NCBI RefSeq assembly: GCF_008123425.1
Contig: NZ_VSSS01000016.1
Location: 62,001 to 126,000 of the forward strand
Length of the DNA: 64,000 nt
Source of the DNA: Bradyrhizobium rifense
GTDB lineage: Bacteria > Pseudomonadota > Alphaproteobacteria > Rhizobiales > Xanthobacteraceae
Direction of reading: 5' to 3'
Below, piece after piece: positions 1-8,351 of this stretch. Numbering within the stretch: position 1 is the stretch's first letter; each line of letters opens with the position of its first letter. Both the position numbers and the translations under genes were made by a program. The notes beneath the pieces are model-generated. The model did not search any database. It worked only from the letters and a program-made list of their open reading frames with translations, and had not been told where the DNA came from.

Positions 1-373
1 GCGCCGCGACGTTGACGCCGTCGCCGAAAATATCGTTCTGGTCGACGATGACGTCGCCCAGATTGATGCCGATGCGGAATTGCATCCATCGCGGCGGCGG
101 AACGTCGGCGTTGCGTCGCCCCATCCGGCTCTGAATTTCAGCAGCGCACAGCACGGCGTCGACGACGCTATGGAATTCCACGAGCATGCCGTCGCCCGTC
201 GTCTTGATGATGCGGCCGTGATTTTTGGCAATGGCCGGATCGATCAGCTCGATCCGGTGGGTCTTGAGGCGCGCGAGCGTGCCAGCCTCATCGGCCTCCA
301 TGAGCCGACTAAAGCCGACCATGTCAGCCGCGAGGACCGCTGCGAGCCTGCGCTCAGGTCCAGGCACATCCAT
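1..373 (-). CDS. Class III adenylate/guanylate cyclase, N-terminal part (cut by window edge)
   Basis: About 124 residues are visible and the gene continues beyond the left edge. The protein starts MDVPGPERRLAAVLAADMVG and keeps the class III cyclase core: the first metal-binding Asp in AADMVGFSRLME, the KTTGDGMLVEF block with the second metal Asp, and FRIGINLGDVIVD further on. In rhizobia this catalytic domain usually sits at the N-terminus of a longer protein with TPR or other C-terminal domains, so a cAMP-forming cytoplasmic enzyme is expected; the C-terminal domains cannot be seen. The ATG at 373 immediately precedes the conserved PERRLAAVLAAD block, which supports this start. Confidence 0.9.
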   Translation of the reverse strand, partial: MDVPGPERRLAAVLAADMVGFSRLMEADEAGTLARLKTHRIELIDPAIAKNHGRIIKTTGDGMLVEFHSVVDAVLCAAEIQSRMGRRNADVPPPRWMQFRIGINLGDVIVDQNDIFGDGVNVAA

Positions 374-482
374 TGCTCGGTCCCTTCACCGGGCACTCTA
401 GCAGACAAGCAGATTTTGCCCAAGCTGGGTGCGCTGCGGCGGGACGAGGTACTCCTACCGGTGACGCTGCGGCCTCATCGCC

Positions 483-755
483 TCAGATCATCCCCAGCGC
501 CTGCATGTAGGTCTCGAGAATGGTCTCGGCCTCGGCGCGCTCGTTCGGGTCCTGCTTGCGCATGCGCACGATGGTGCGCAGCGCCTTGACGTCGTAGCCG
601 TTGCCCTTGGCTTCGGCGAAGACGTCGCGGATGTCGTCGGAGATCGCCTTCTTCTCTTCCTCCAGCCGCTCGATGCGCTCGATGATGGATTTGAGCTGGT
701 CCTTGGCAAATTTCGTCGCAGGCTCGTCGTCGCGGACGGCGGCGGAGGTGGCCAT
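483..755 (-). CDS. gapR: GapR-family DNA-binding protein (DUF2312)
   Basis: A 90-residue protein matching the whole DUF2312/GapR family. It has the coiled-coil block [20 protein letters not shown], then [21 protein letters not shown] and a C-terminal [10 protein letters not shown]. GapR in Caulobacter is a nucleoid-associated protein that binds AT-rich, overtwisted DNA and supports topoisomerase action; the same role is inferred here. A longer frame runs upstream, but the ATG at 755 has a GGGAG ribosome site at good distance and gives the usual family length (about 89), so the extra N-terminal residues are rejected. Confidence 0.93.
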   Translation of the reverse strand: MATSAAVRDDEPATKFAKDQLKSIIERIERLEEEKKAISDDIRDVFAEAKGNGYDVKALRTIVRMRKQDPNERAEAETILETYMQALGMI

Positions 756-953
756 CTTGGTACTCCCAATGGAACTGGCAAAACGAGGTGACGCCGGCAT
801 CCTCACCGCGCGTGCTGGCAAGACCCTTAGGGTTGGTGCCGATTGCGTTCAAGCAAGCATCGCGCTCGTCCACAGCGCGCCCACACCTTCCTGCAGGTGA
901 GCGAAGAAAGCTGTTGTGTGGTGCGACTCAAGCCGCGCGCCCCGGACAGTCCC

Positions 954-1259
954 TCAGTGGCTGTGGGGATGGACCTTCTTCATCGCCTCGAGCTGCTCAG
1001 GGCTGGCCGTGCCCTGGTGCTTCGCCTTCCAGGTCTCGTAGGGCATGCCGTAGACGGCCTCGCGGCTCTCGTCCTTGCTCAAGCTCACACCTTGCGCGTC
1101 GGCGGCGTCCTTGAGCCAGTTGGACAGGCAGTTGCGGCAGAAGCCGGCCAGATTCATCAGATCGATGTTCTGGACGTCGGTCCGCGTCTTCAAATGATCG
1201 ACCAGGCGCCGGAAAGCGGCCGCCTCGAGCTCCGTTCTGGTTTTGTCGTCGATCGCCAT
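954..1259 (-). CDS. DUF1244 domain protein
   Basis: A 101-residue cytoplasmic protein that fits the DUF1244 (SMc04008-type) family over its full length. The N-terminal helix is TRTELEAAAFRRLVDHLKTR; a conserved LAGFCRNCLSNWL block holds two cysteines three residues apart; then EAVYGMPYETWKAKHQG. The family is widespread in alpha- and gammaproteobacteria and has no assigned function; the Cys-x-x-Cys suggests metal or redox chemistry, but this is inference only. It stands alone between gapR and the DUF1036 gene. Confidence 0.85.
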   Translation of the reverse strand: MAIDDKTRTELEAAAFRRLVDHLKTRTDVQNIDLMNLAGFCRNCLSNWLKDAADAQGVSLSKDESREAVYGMPYETWKAKHQGTASPEQLEAMKKVHPHSH

Positions 1260-1427
1260 AGCTGGATCCCTTGGCTGGCCCCGATGTCGTCACCCTTACG
1301 GGATCAGGTGGGGTCCTGTCACAGATTTTGCCATATCGCGGTGCAAACGGCGCTCTTAGGTGACCCTGGGCCGGTTCCGCCCGCCCCTACGCCAAATCGT
1401 CAATGATCTGATATAGCTTCCGCGACA

Positions 1428-2024
1428 ATGATCGCCGAATCTCCCCGCTTCCCCCTTCGCCTGCTCGCCCGGTTGGTCCCGGTGCTGGTGGTTGGCCTGC
1501 TGTGCATCTGGGCCAGCCCCGCCTCGGCCGATTTCCGGCTTTGCAACAACACCTCGAGCCGGGTCGGCATCGCGCTTGGCTACAAGGACGCCGACGGCTG
1601 GACCACCGAGGGCTGGTGGAACATCTCGTCCCGCTCCTGCGAGACCCTGCTGCGGGGAACGCTGGTCGCCCGTTACTATTACATCTACGCGATCGACTAT
1701 GACCGCGGCGGCGAATGGTCGGGGCAGGCCTTCATGTGCTCGCGCGACAAGGAATTCACCATCCGCGGCACCGAGGACTGCCTGGCGCGCGGCTATGACC
1801 GGACCGGCTATTTCGAGGTCGATACCGGCGAGCAGCGCGCCTGGACGGTGCAGCTCACCGATGCCAACGAGCAGCCCGCCCAGCAACGTGTCCCCGGCAT
1901 GCCCGGCCCTGTCGGCCCCGGTGGCGGCGTTCCGGGTTTGCCCAATAGCCCGCCCGGTGGTACGCCCCCCGCCGCGCCTGGCCTTCCGCCAGCCCCCTCG
2001 CCACCGTCTGGAAATAAGCCATGA
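1428..2024 (+). CDS. Secreted DUF1036 domain protein
   Basis: 198 residues. A hydrophobic signal sequence (about residues 12-34, ending ASPASA) precedes the DUF1036 domain, which carries FRLCNNTSSRVGIALGYKD, a GWWNI block and conserved cysteines. The last 45 residues are a low-complexity Pro/Gly tail. The protein is predicted periplasmic or exported; the family has no known function. Its stop overlaps the start of pyk by four bases (ATGA), so the two are probably translated from one message. Confidence 0.85.
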   Translation: MIAESPRFPLRLLARLVPVLVVGLLCIWASPASADFRLCNNTSSRVGIALGYKDADGWTTEGWWNISSRSCETLLRGTLVARYYYIYAIDYDRGGEWSGQAFMCSRDKEFTIRGTEDCLARGYDRTGYFEVDTGEQRAWTVQLTDANEQPAQQRVPGMPGPVGPGGGVPGLPNSPPGGTPPAAPGLPPAPSPPSGNKP

Positions 2025-3457
2025 GGCGTCTTCGCCGTATCAAGATTCTCGCGACCCTTGGACCTGCCTCTTCGGATCTCGCGATGATCCGCCGCCTGTT
2101 CGAGGCCGGCGCCGACGTGTTCCGCATCAATATGAGCCACACCCCGCATGACAAGATGCGGGAGCTGGTGGCGACCATCCGCAATGTCGAGTCGAGTTAC
2201 GGCCGCCCGATCGGCATCCTGGTCGACCTTCAGGGCCCGAAGCTCCGGCTTGGCGCGTTCGCGGAAGGCTCAGTCCAGCTCCAGAACGGCCAGACCTTCA
2301 CGCTTGATTCCGACAAGACCCCGGGCGACGCCACGCGCGTCAATCTTCCTCATCCGGAAATTCTAGCTGCGCTCAGGCCCGGCCATGCGCTGCTGCTCGA
2401 TGACGGCAAGGTGCGGCTGATCGCGGAGGAGACCACGAAAGAGCACGCGGTGACCCGCGTCGTGGTCGGCGGCAAGATGTCCGACCGCAAGGGCGTCAGC
2501 CTTCCGGATACCGACCTGCCGGTCTCGGCGATGACGCCGAAGGACCGCGCCGACCTCGAGGCTGCGCTTGTCACCGGTGTCGACTGGATCGCGCTATCCT
2601 TCGTGCAGCGTGCCGACGACGTGCTCGAAGCGAAGAAGATGATCCGCGGCCGCGCCGCGGTCATGGCCAAGATTGAGAAGCCGCAGGCGATCGACCGCCT
2701 CGCCGACATCATCGAGGCTTCCGACGCGCTGATGGTGGCGCGCGGCGACCTCGGCGTCGAGCTGCCGCTGGAGCGGGTGCCGAGCCTGCAGAAGCAAATG
2801 ACGCGCATGGCGCGCCGCGCCGGCAAGCCGGTGGTGGTCGCAACCCAGATGCTGGAATCGATGATCCAGTCGCCGGTGCCGACCCGCGCCGAAGTCTCCG
2901 ACGTCGCCACCGCCGTCTATGAGGGCGCCGACGCGATCATGCTGTCGGCGGAATCGGCGGCGGGCAAATTCCCGGTCGAGGCGGTCTCGACCATGAACCG
3001 CATCGGCGAGGAAGTGGAGCGCGACCCGATCTACCGCTCCGTGTTGACGGCCCAGCGCCCCGCACCGGAAGCCACCGCGGGCGACGCCATCGCCGACGCC
3101 GCGCGGCAGATCGCCGAGACGCTCGACCTGCCCGCCCTGATCTGCTGGACCAGCTCGGGCTCGACCGCCGTGCGCGTGGCGCGCGAGCGGCCGAAGCCGC
3201 CGATCGTGGCGATCACGCCAAACATTCAGGCCGGCCGCCGGCTCGCCGTGGTGTGGGGCGTGCATTGCGTGGTGGCGGAGGATGCGCGCGACCAGGACGA
3301 CATGGTGAGCCGCGCCGGCCAGATCGCCTTCCGCGACGGTTTCGTCCGTGCCGGCCAGCGCGTGATCATCGTCGCCGGCGTGCCGCTCGGCATTCCCGGC
3401 ACCACCAACATGGTGCGCATCGCCTCCGTCGGCCCCGAGGGCGACGCGAATTTGTGA
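2021..3457 (+). CDS. pyk: Pyruvate kinase
   Basis: 478 residues, full length for the bacterial enzyme, which converts phosphoenolpyruvate and ADP to pyruvate and ATP in the last step of glycolysis. Visible landmarks are the N-terminal RRIKILATLGPAS block, IGILVDLQGPKLRLG, the catalytic-lysine region VMAKIEKPQAI, and the metal and substrate loop MVARGDLGVELPLE, followed by TQMLESM and the C-terminal regulatory domain. The start overlaps the DUF1036 stop by ATGA, which implies translational coupling. Downstream, a short weak hairpin (3509-3525) may act as terminator but lacks a clear T-run. Confidence 0.97.
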   Translation: MRRLRRIKILATLGPASSDLAMIRRLFEAGADVFRINMSHTPHDKMRELVATIRNVESSYGRPIGILVDLQGPKLRLGAFAEGSVQLQNGQTFTLDSDKTPGDATRVNLPHPEILAALRPGHALLLDDGKVRLIAEETTKEHAVTRVVVGGKMSDRKGVSLPDTDLPVSAMTPKDRADLEAALVTGVDWIALSFVQRADDVLEAKKMIRGRAAVMAKIEKPQAIDRLADIIEASDALMVARGDLGVELPLERVPSLQKQMTRMARRAGKPVVVATQMLESMIQSPVPTRAEVSDVATAVYEGADAIMLSAESAAGKFPVEAVSTMNRIGEEVERDPIYRSVLTAQRPAPEATAGDAIADAARQIAETLDLPALICWTSSGSTAVRVARERPKPPIVAITPNIQAGRRLAVVWGVHCVVAEDARDQDDMVSRAGQIAFRDGFVRAGQRVIIVAGVPLGIPGTTNMVRIASVGPEGDANL

Positions 3458-3608
3458 GGCGGCAGGCAGGCCGCCACCAAAAACCGCGAAAACAACCCCA
3501 TGCACAGTAGCCGGCCGGTCCGGCTGCTTTGCGCGGGTTTTGCGAAAAGGCGTGCTCCAGCAACGGCCTGAGCGCGATCAGCTCGAGGCTCCTATCGCAC
3601 CGGCTTTT

Positions 3609-4289
3609 TCAGGCCCCGACCAGCGCCTTGGTCGTCGGCAGCAGCGTCTGCTGCACCACCAGACCACGGGCGCGGGCGTCCATGACGCCGACGGCACGCA
3701 GCGCAAGCAGTGTCACGGTCTGCACCGCATCGCGCATCTTCACGGGATCTTCGAGATTGTCGGGCGCTAGCGGGCCGACCAGCGCTTCGTGCAGCGCACC
3801 CAGCAGCGCGGTCGCGGCCAAGGCGGTGTCCTGCGCCGGCAGATGGCCAGCGCGCACGGCTGCATCGATCCGGGCGGCGATCTCGCCGGCAATCTCGCGG
3901 CGGCTGGCAAGCCGTGAGGCACTGACATCGACATCGACAGGCTCGGCCAAAATGCCCCAGGCCAGCCGGCGCTGCGACAGCGTATGGACGGCCACCGTGG
4001 TCACGGCCGCCGCCAGCGCGGAGGACGGGCCAGGCGCGGCATCGGCCGCGCGCCGGATCGCCGCGAGCTCGTCGCGGGAGACCTCGGAGATCAATTCGGA
4101 GATCAGCTCGGCCTTGGAGGGGAAGTAGCGATAGACGGTGCCGGCCGCCACACTGGCGCGGACCGCGACCGGTGCGATCTGCACCGCCGCCATGCCGCCT
4201 TCGGCTGCGGCTTCCCTTGCCGCCGCCAGGATGGCGCTGCGCCGAGCCGCAAGGCGCTTAACCACTTGATGCGTTCGCCGATAAACCAT
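3609..4289 (-). CDS. TetR-family transcriptional regulator
   Basis: 226 residues. The N-terminal helix-turn-helix reads RRSAILAAAREAAAEGGMAAVQIAPVAVRASVAAGTVYRYFPSKAELISEL, the standard TetR layout, with a divergent helical ligand-binding C-terminus. The ATG at 4289 has AGGAAG upstream; a longer frame reaching 4382 was rejected because its extra residues do not resemble the family. No partner gene lies within 300 bp, so its target is unknown. A TGAACA/TATTCA palindrome at 4375-4390 could be its own operator. Confidence 0.85.
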   Translation of the reverse strand: MVYRRTHQVVKRLAARRSAILAAAREAAAEGGMAAVQIAPVAVRASVAAGTVYRYFPSKAELISELISEVSRDELAAIRRAADAAPGPSSALAAAVTTVAVHTLSQRRLAWGILAEPVDVDVSASRLASRREIAGEIAARIDAAVRAGHLPAQDTALAATALLGALHEALVGPLAPDNLEDPVKMRDAVQTVTLLALRAVGVMDARARGLVVQQTLLPTTKALVGA

Positions 4290-4374
4290 GGCGCGCTTCC
4301 TGTCCCACACGCTTGCCGCACGCCCGCGGCCGAACGCTTCGTCACTGCAATAGATGCAAATCGCCCCGCAAGGA

Positions 4375-4390
4375 CTGAACAACTATTCAG
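4375..4390. promoter_or_regulatory. Imperfect palindrome upstream of tetR, possible operator
   Basis: CTGAACAACTATTCAG has five perfectly paired outer bases and one more inner pair. It lies 86 bp upstream of the TetR start codon. Many TetR proteins bind TGAACA-type palindromes near their own promoter; the assignment is inferred from position and symmetry only. Confidence 0.3.
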
Positions 4391-4778
4391 GGGGGATGAC
4401 AAGAAGCAAATGCGTGATGCCGGTTTTCGCGCTTCGCATCGTTGCACCCGCTCTGGCTGCGCGGACAGCCAGCTTCGGCGTACCCGAATCCGGACAGCTT
4501 CGGGCGACGGCGGCGGCACCCCGCTGCGTCTGCCGGATGGCCGTGCGACGGCTCGACCGAGCGCGACCTTTTACGCGCAAAACGGCAAAGTTCCCGCACC
4601 GATTCATGCAACCTTAACTGGCCGGCCATAGTCCTACTTGCGTCAATCGGAATTTGGCCATGCAGCTCACAAGCGTCCTTTCTGCGTCGCGCCGCGTTTC
4701 CGAAAAAGGACTGCGACCTGCGCACATGGCGCCTTGATGCTGCAGCGCGCGACAACCGCCACTGACTTGCGAGAGTCC
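4391..4778. other. Intergenic region with no recognisable gene
   Basis: About 390 bp between the tetR promoter region and the membrane-protein start. Open frames here overlap one another in several frames and show no family resemblance. I see no repeat or hairpin of note; it presumably holds the promoter of the downstream gene. Confidence 0.5.
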
Positions 4779-6371
4779 ATGCCTGCGGCCGGAGGCCTGC
4801 GGCGATCATGGACGACGAACCTGCGCGGGAAAACGCTTGCACCCATCGCCATTGTCGTCTGCTCGATGCTGGCAGGCGCGCTCTACACCTTCGCGATGGG
4901 CGAGGACGTCAACTGGGATTGGCAGAACTACCACGAATACAATGTCTGGGCCGTGCTCAATGGCCGCTATGGCGTCGATGCGATCCCACCGGGCTTTCAG
5001 ACCTACTTCAATCCGATCGTCTATTTTCCCGTCTATTACCTCCGCCACTTCCTGCCGTCGCCGTATGGGCTGATGATCATCGGCGCCGTTCACGGCCTCA
5101 ACCTCGCGCTGATTTGCCTGTTTGCACGCCTGGTCCTGGGACAAGCCGCGACCTTCGCTGCGATCGCGGCGGCGGTCGCCATCGCCGCCTCGGGCCCGAT
5201 GACGCTTTCGGAAGTGGGCACGAGCTTTTCCGACGTGCTGCTGGCACTGCCCGTGATCGGCGGTTTCCTTCTGATCCTGGTTGGGGATCGCCGGCCGACA
5301 GTCCGCTATCTGCTGGCCGGACTCCTGATCGGCGCCGCGGTCGGGCTGAAGCTGACCAATGTCGTCTACGCAATAGGCGCAGCCGCGGCAGTGCTCGCCG
5401 CCGCGCGTCCGCTTCGCGCGAGTGTCCTGCTCGGACTTGGCGGGATTGTCGGCGCGGCGCTCACCGGCGGCGAATGGTGTCTGATCGCCTGGCGCGACAC
5501 CGGCAATCCGATCTTCCCGCTGTTCAATGCCGTGTTCCAGTCAGGCGAGGTGGCGGCCATCAATCTGATGGATGCGCAGTTCATGCCCCACGGCGTGCTC
5601 GACGCACTGGCCTACCCCTTCTACTGGGTGGTGGGCGATCACAGAGGTGCCGAGCATCCGTTCCGCGACGCACGCTTCGCGGTGGTGACGGTTCTGCTCG
5701 TGCTCGGCCTGCTTGCGCGCATGACGCGCAACAGCGCGATCCTCACACGACGTGACGTGCAGCTGGTGGTGCTGTTTGCAGTCTCCTATCTGGCGTGGAT
5801 GGGCCTGTTCTCGATCCAGCGCTATGCGGTCATTCTGGAATTGTTGTGCGGCCCGATCATCGTTCTGCTGCTCGCGCGCCTCGCTGCGAGCGCGGGGCCG
5901 ACATTCCCCACGACGTCGCCCGTTCCGCTGAATGCGCTGATGTTGACGGTTGCAGCCGCGATCGCATTGTGGTCGCAGCCGGCGGACTGGTGGCACCGTC
6001 CCTGGTCCGAAGCCTACCGGCCGAAGATCGCCGATGAGCTCGGTCAGCCCGCGACCTACTTCATCCTCGGCAAGCCGCTCGCCTATATCGCGCCGCAGCT
6101 TCCGCCACAGTCGCGCTTCTACCTGCTCGCCGATATCGGTGTGCCTATCGTCCCCGGCGGCATCTTCGACCAGCGCATCCGCGCCGGATTGAAGGCGCCC
6201 CTGCCCGGCGGTCTCCGCGAATTGCACATGCGCGGCGAACCGGACCGCAGCGCGCTGCTGGATCGCTACGCGCTTGCCATCGATCCCGCCAGGCCCTGTG
6301 TCGCCATCGAGGGCGCCCGCCCCGGCACAATCCTCGAAAGCTGCCCGCTCATTGAGCGGGGCTCGCGTTAG
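4779..6371 (+). CDS. Large multi-pass membrane protein, GT-C-like
   Basis: About 530 residues with some ten to twelve hydrophobic segments, beginning LAPIAIVVCSMLAGALYTFA, and a soluble C-terminal tail. After the first segment comes an acidic external loop (EDVNWDWQNYHEYNVWAVLNG) like the metal and donor-binding loop of GT-C enzymes, which use polyprenyl-linked sugars. A glycosyltransferase role is inferred from this layout, not shown. The frame is open upstream to 4638; the ATG at 4779 was chosen because it follows GAGAG closely and leaves a short basic N-terminus before the first segment. ATG 4737 is an alternative. Confidence 0.7.
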   Translation: MPAAGGLRRSWTTNLRGKTLAPIAIVVCSMLAGALYTFAMGEDVNWDWQNYHEYNVWAVLNGRYGVDAIPPGFQTYFNPIVYFPVYYLRHFLPSPYGLMIIGAVHGLNLALICLFARLVLGQAATFAAIAAAVAIAASGPMTLSEVGTSFSDVLLALPVIGGFLLILVGDRRPTVRYLLAGLLIGAAVGLKLTNVVYAIGAAAAVLAAARPLRASVLLGLGGIVGAALTGGEWCLIAWRDTGNPIFPLFNAVFQSGEVAAINLMDAQFMPHGVLDALAYPFYWVVGDHRGAEHPFRDARFAVVTVLLVLGLLARMTRNSAILTRRDVQLVVLFAVSYLAWMGLFSIQRYAVILELLCGPIIVLLLARLAASAGPTFPTTSPVPLNALMLTVAAAIALWSQPADWWHRPWSEAYRPKIADELGQPATYFILGKPLAYIAPQLPPQSRFYLLADIGVPIVPGGIFDQRIRAGLKAPLPGGLRELHMRGEPDRSALLDRYALAIDPARPCVAIEGARPGTILESCPLIERGSR

Positions 6372-6417
6372 CGGACTTGATCCGCGGACGATGCTCAACG
6401 TGCCGTTGGCCACACCG

Positions 6418-7227
6418 TCATGTGGACAATATTTCTGTTTCGGTGCTGCGGCCCCCCGTCGGGTTCTCGTTCGTCAACCAGCCCGCCTCCCGCACGATGG
6501 CGACGGCTGACCGGGCGACGGGGGCCGTGATTCCGTTGGCGAGTTGCAGTCGCAGATTGCGGCCCTCGGTAACGGCCCGCACGACCGCCTTCCTCGCCAC
6601 CCACCAGGAGCGATGGACCTGCAGGCCATCGGCATTTTCGAGCGCCATCATCGCCTGGTTGAGCGTTGCCAGCACAAGGCGAGAGTTGCCGGCGGTATGG
6701 ACGCGCACATAGTGGTCCTCCATCTGCAGGCAAAGCACCGCGGACGGTGGCGCACCGAGTAGCCCGAAAGCGGTTGGCGGCGCTTCGCCGGCTTCCCTGG
6801 CCTGTTGCCGGCGATGTAACCGGGCCTGCGTAAAAAGGGTGAAACCCAGCACAATCGGCAAGGCGGTAATCAGCCCCTGCAAGTACCAATCGAGTGGTCG
6901 CAGGATTTTCAGGAAAGGCCATATCGATACCGCGATCGACACGACCCAGATCTGGAATGGCGCGTTCAGGATGACGACACCGAGGACGATCGACATCCAG
7001 GTCATCGCTGGGTTCAGGCGGAACCGCAGCACCACCCGGACAAGCGATCCGAAAATGAGGATTCCTGGCAAGAAGCAGGCGAGTTGAAACGCCACGCGCT
7101 GCCAAATCGGTCCATTCAGATAGCTCCCAAACGGTCCGATCAGGCCGAAAAAGATTGCGCAGACGCTCGCGATCGCGAGGTCGACGGCCCAATCCCGCAG
7201 AAAGTCACTACGGCGCGTGTCACTCAT
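6418..7227 (-). CDS. Membrane-anchored LytTR-type transcriptional regulator
   Basis: 269 residues. Four hydrophobic segments fill roughly residues 13-135; the C-terminal 100 residues are a LytTR DNA-binding domain (AVLCLQMEDHYVRVHT, then LQVHRSWWVARKAV and a final LANGITAPVARS). There is no receiver domain, so this is the one-component, membrane-embedded kind of LytTR protein that may sense a membrane or extracellular cue. It is divergent from a secreted hydrolase (start 7347), and the 119-bp gap holds a direct repeat of the spacing LytTR proteins favour. Confidence 0.88.
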   Translation of the reverse strand: MSDTRRSDFLRDWAVDLAIASVCAIFFGLIGPFGSYLNGPIWQRVAFQLACFLPGILIFGSLVRVVLRFRLNPAMTWMSIVLGVVILNAPFQIWVVSIAVSIWPFLKILRPLDWYLQGLITALPIVLGFTLFTQARLHRRQQAREAGEAPPTAFGLLGAPPSAVLCLQMEDHYVRVHTAGNSRLVLATLNQAMMALENADGLQVHRSWWVARKAVVRAVTEGRNLRLQLANGITAPVARSAVAIVREAGWLTNENPTGGRSTETEILST

Positions 7228-7251
7228 AAGGCCATTATAATGGCGGTTTGC

Positions 7252-7283
7252 CCGCCGGCGAACCCATTCGCCCGTTGGCGAAC
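7252..7283. promoter_or_regulatory. Direct repeat CCGYYGGCGAAC x2, candidate LytTR site
   Basis: CCGCCGGCGAAC (7252-7263) and CCGTTGGCGAAC (7272-7283) are direct repeats 20 bp apart start to start, about two helical turns. LytTR domains typically bind two direct repeats spaced by about two turns. The site lies between the LytTR regulator and the divergent hydrolase, so it could control both. The link is inferred from position and geometry. Confidence 0.4.
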
Positions 7284-7346
7284 AATTGCTGGCGCAGGCC
7301 TGTGCCGTTTGCTGGATCCTTGGCGTCCCACTCGCCAGAGGTTCCC

Positions 7347-8318
7347 ATGCGCACCACGATTGCCTCCATTTTCGCCGTACTCATCGCAGTCACCGCCGGT
7401 CAGGCCGACGCCGCGGTCGGGTTCCAGCATTTCAGCATCGACGATCCGCAAGGCCCACCTATCGAGGTGGGCGTCTGGTATCCGACCACGGTGACCCCGA
7501 AGCTGGAGGCGGCCGAGACCGGTCAACAGATGGTCGCCCGCAACGCGCCGGTTGAGGGCACCGGTCTGCCGCTGGTGGTCATATCGCACGGTCACGGAGG
7601 CTCCTATGCCGGGCACCTCGACACAGCCACGGCCCTGGCCAATGCAGGGTTCGTCGTCGCCGCTCTGACGCACAATGGCGATAGCTGGCGCGACCAAAGC
7701 CGTCCGACCGCAATCTGGGAACGGCCACGGCAATTGAAGCTGCTCACGGATTACATGCTGGGCGCATGGAGCGACCACGGGCGCCTCGATGCCAATCGCG
7801 TTGGCGCGTTCGGCTTCTCGGCAGGCGGCTTCACGGTGCTGGCGGCCGCCGGCGGCGAGCCGGACCTTCAGACCCTTCCGTCGCACTGCAAGGCGCATCC
7901 CGCCTTCGAAGACTGTCAGATCATGGGAGAGCACCCGTTGCTGCCGGATACCGCTATCGTCTGGACCCACGATCCGCGCATCAAGGCGGTGGTCTCCGCC
8001 GCGCCCGCTCTCGGTTTTGCGTTCGGGACCAAGGGTCTGGCGGCGGTCGTCCAGCCGGTCCAGCTCTGGCGGGCCGAGGATGATCAAGTGCTGCCACACC
8101 CCTATTATGCGGAAGCCGTTCGGCTCGCTTTGCCGACGCTGCCCGAGACGCACGTCGTGGTTAACGCCGGGCACTACGACTTCTTGAAGCCGTGCCCTGC
8201 GGACCTGGCAACCCGCGCGCCGGCAATCTGCACAAGCAAACCGGGTTTCGACCGCGCTGCGTTTCATGAGCGCTTCGATCACGACATCGTCGCCTTCTTC
8301 AAGCGGACGCTGCCGTAG
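7347..8318 (+). CDS. Secreted alpha/beta hydrolase, dienelactone hydrolase/PAF-acetylhydrolase type
   Basis: 323 residues. A signal peptide (about 1-22, ending AGQADA) precedes an alpha/beta-hydrolase fold: IEVGVWYP, the oxyanion-side VVISHGHGGS, the nucleophile elbow GAFGFSAGGF, and a late His in NAGHYDF. This arrangement matches putative dienelactone hydrolases and PAF-acetylhydrolase-like esterases of the periplasm; the substrate is unknown. AGAGG sits just before the ATG at 7347, which fits the signal peptide better than the longer frame from 7248. It is divergent from the LytTR regulator gene. Confidence 0.85.
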   Translation: MRTTIASIFAVLIAVTAGQADAAVGFQHFSIDDPQGPPIEVGVWYPTTVTPKLEAAETGQQMVARNAPVEGTGLPLVVISHGHGGSYAGHLDTATALANAGFVVAALTHNGDSWRDQSRPTAIWERPRQLKLLTDYMLGAWSDHGRLDANRVGAFGFSAGGFTVLAAAGGEPDLQTLPSHCKAHPAFEDCQIMGEHPLLPDTAIVWTHDPRIKAVVSAAPALGFAFGTKGLAAVVQPVQLWRAEDDQVLPHPYYAEAVRLALPTLPETHVVVNAGHYDFLKPCPADLATRAPAICTSKPGFDRAAFHERFDHDIVAFFKRTLP

Positions 8319-8351
8319 CAGGTCACGCCGATCGGAGCTTGCCCGAGCTTC

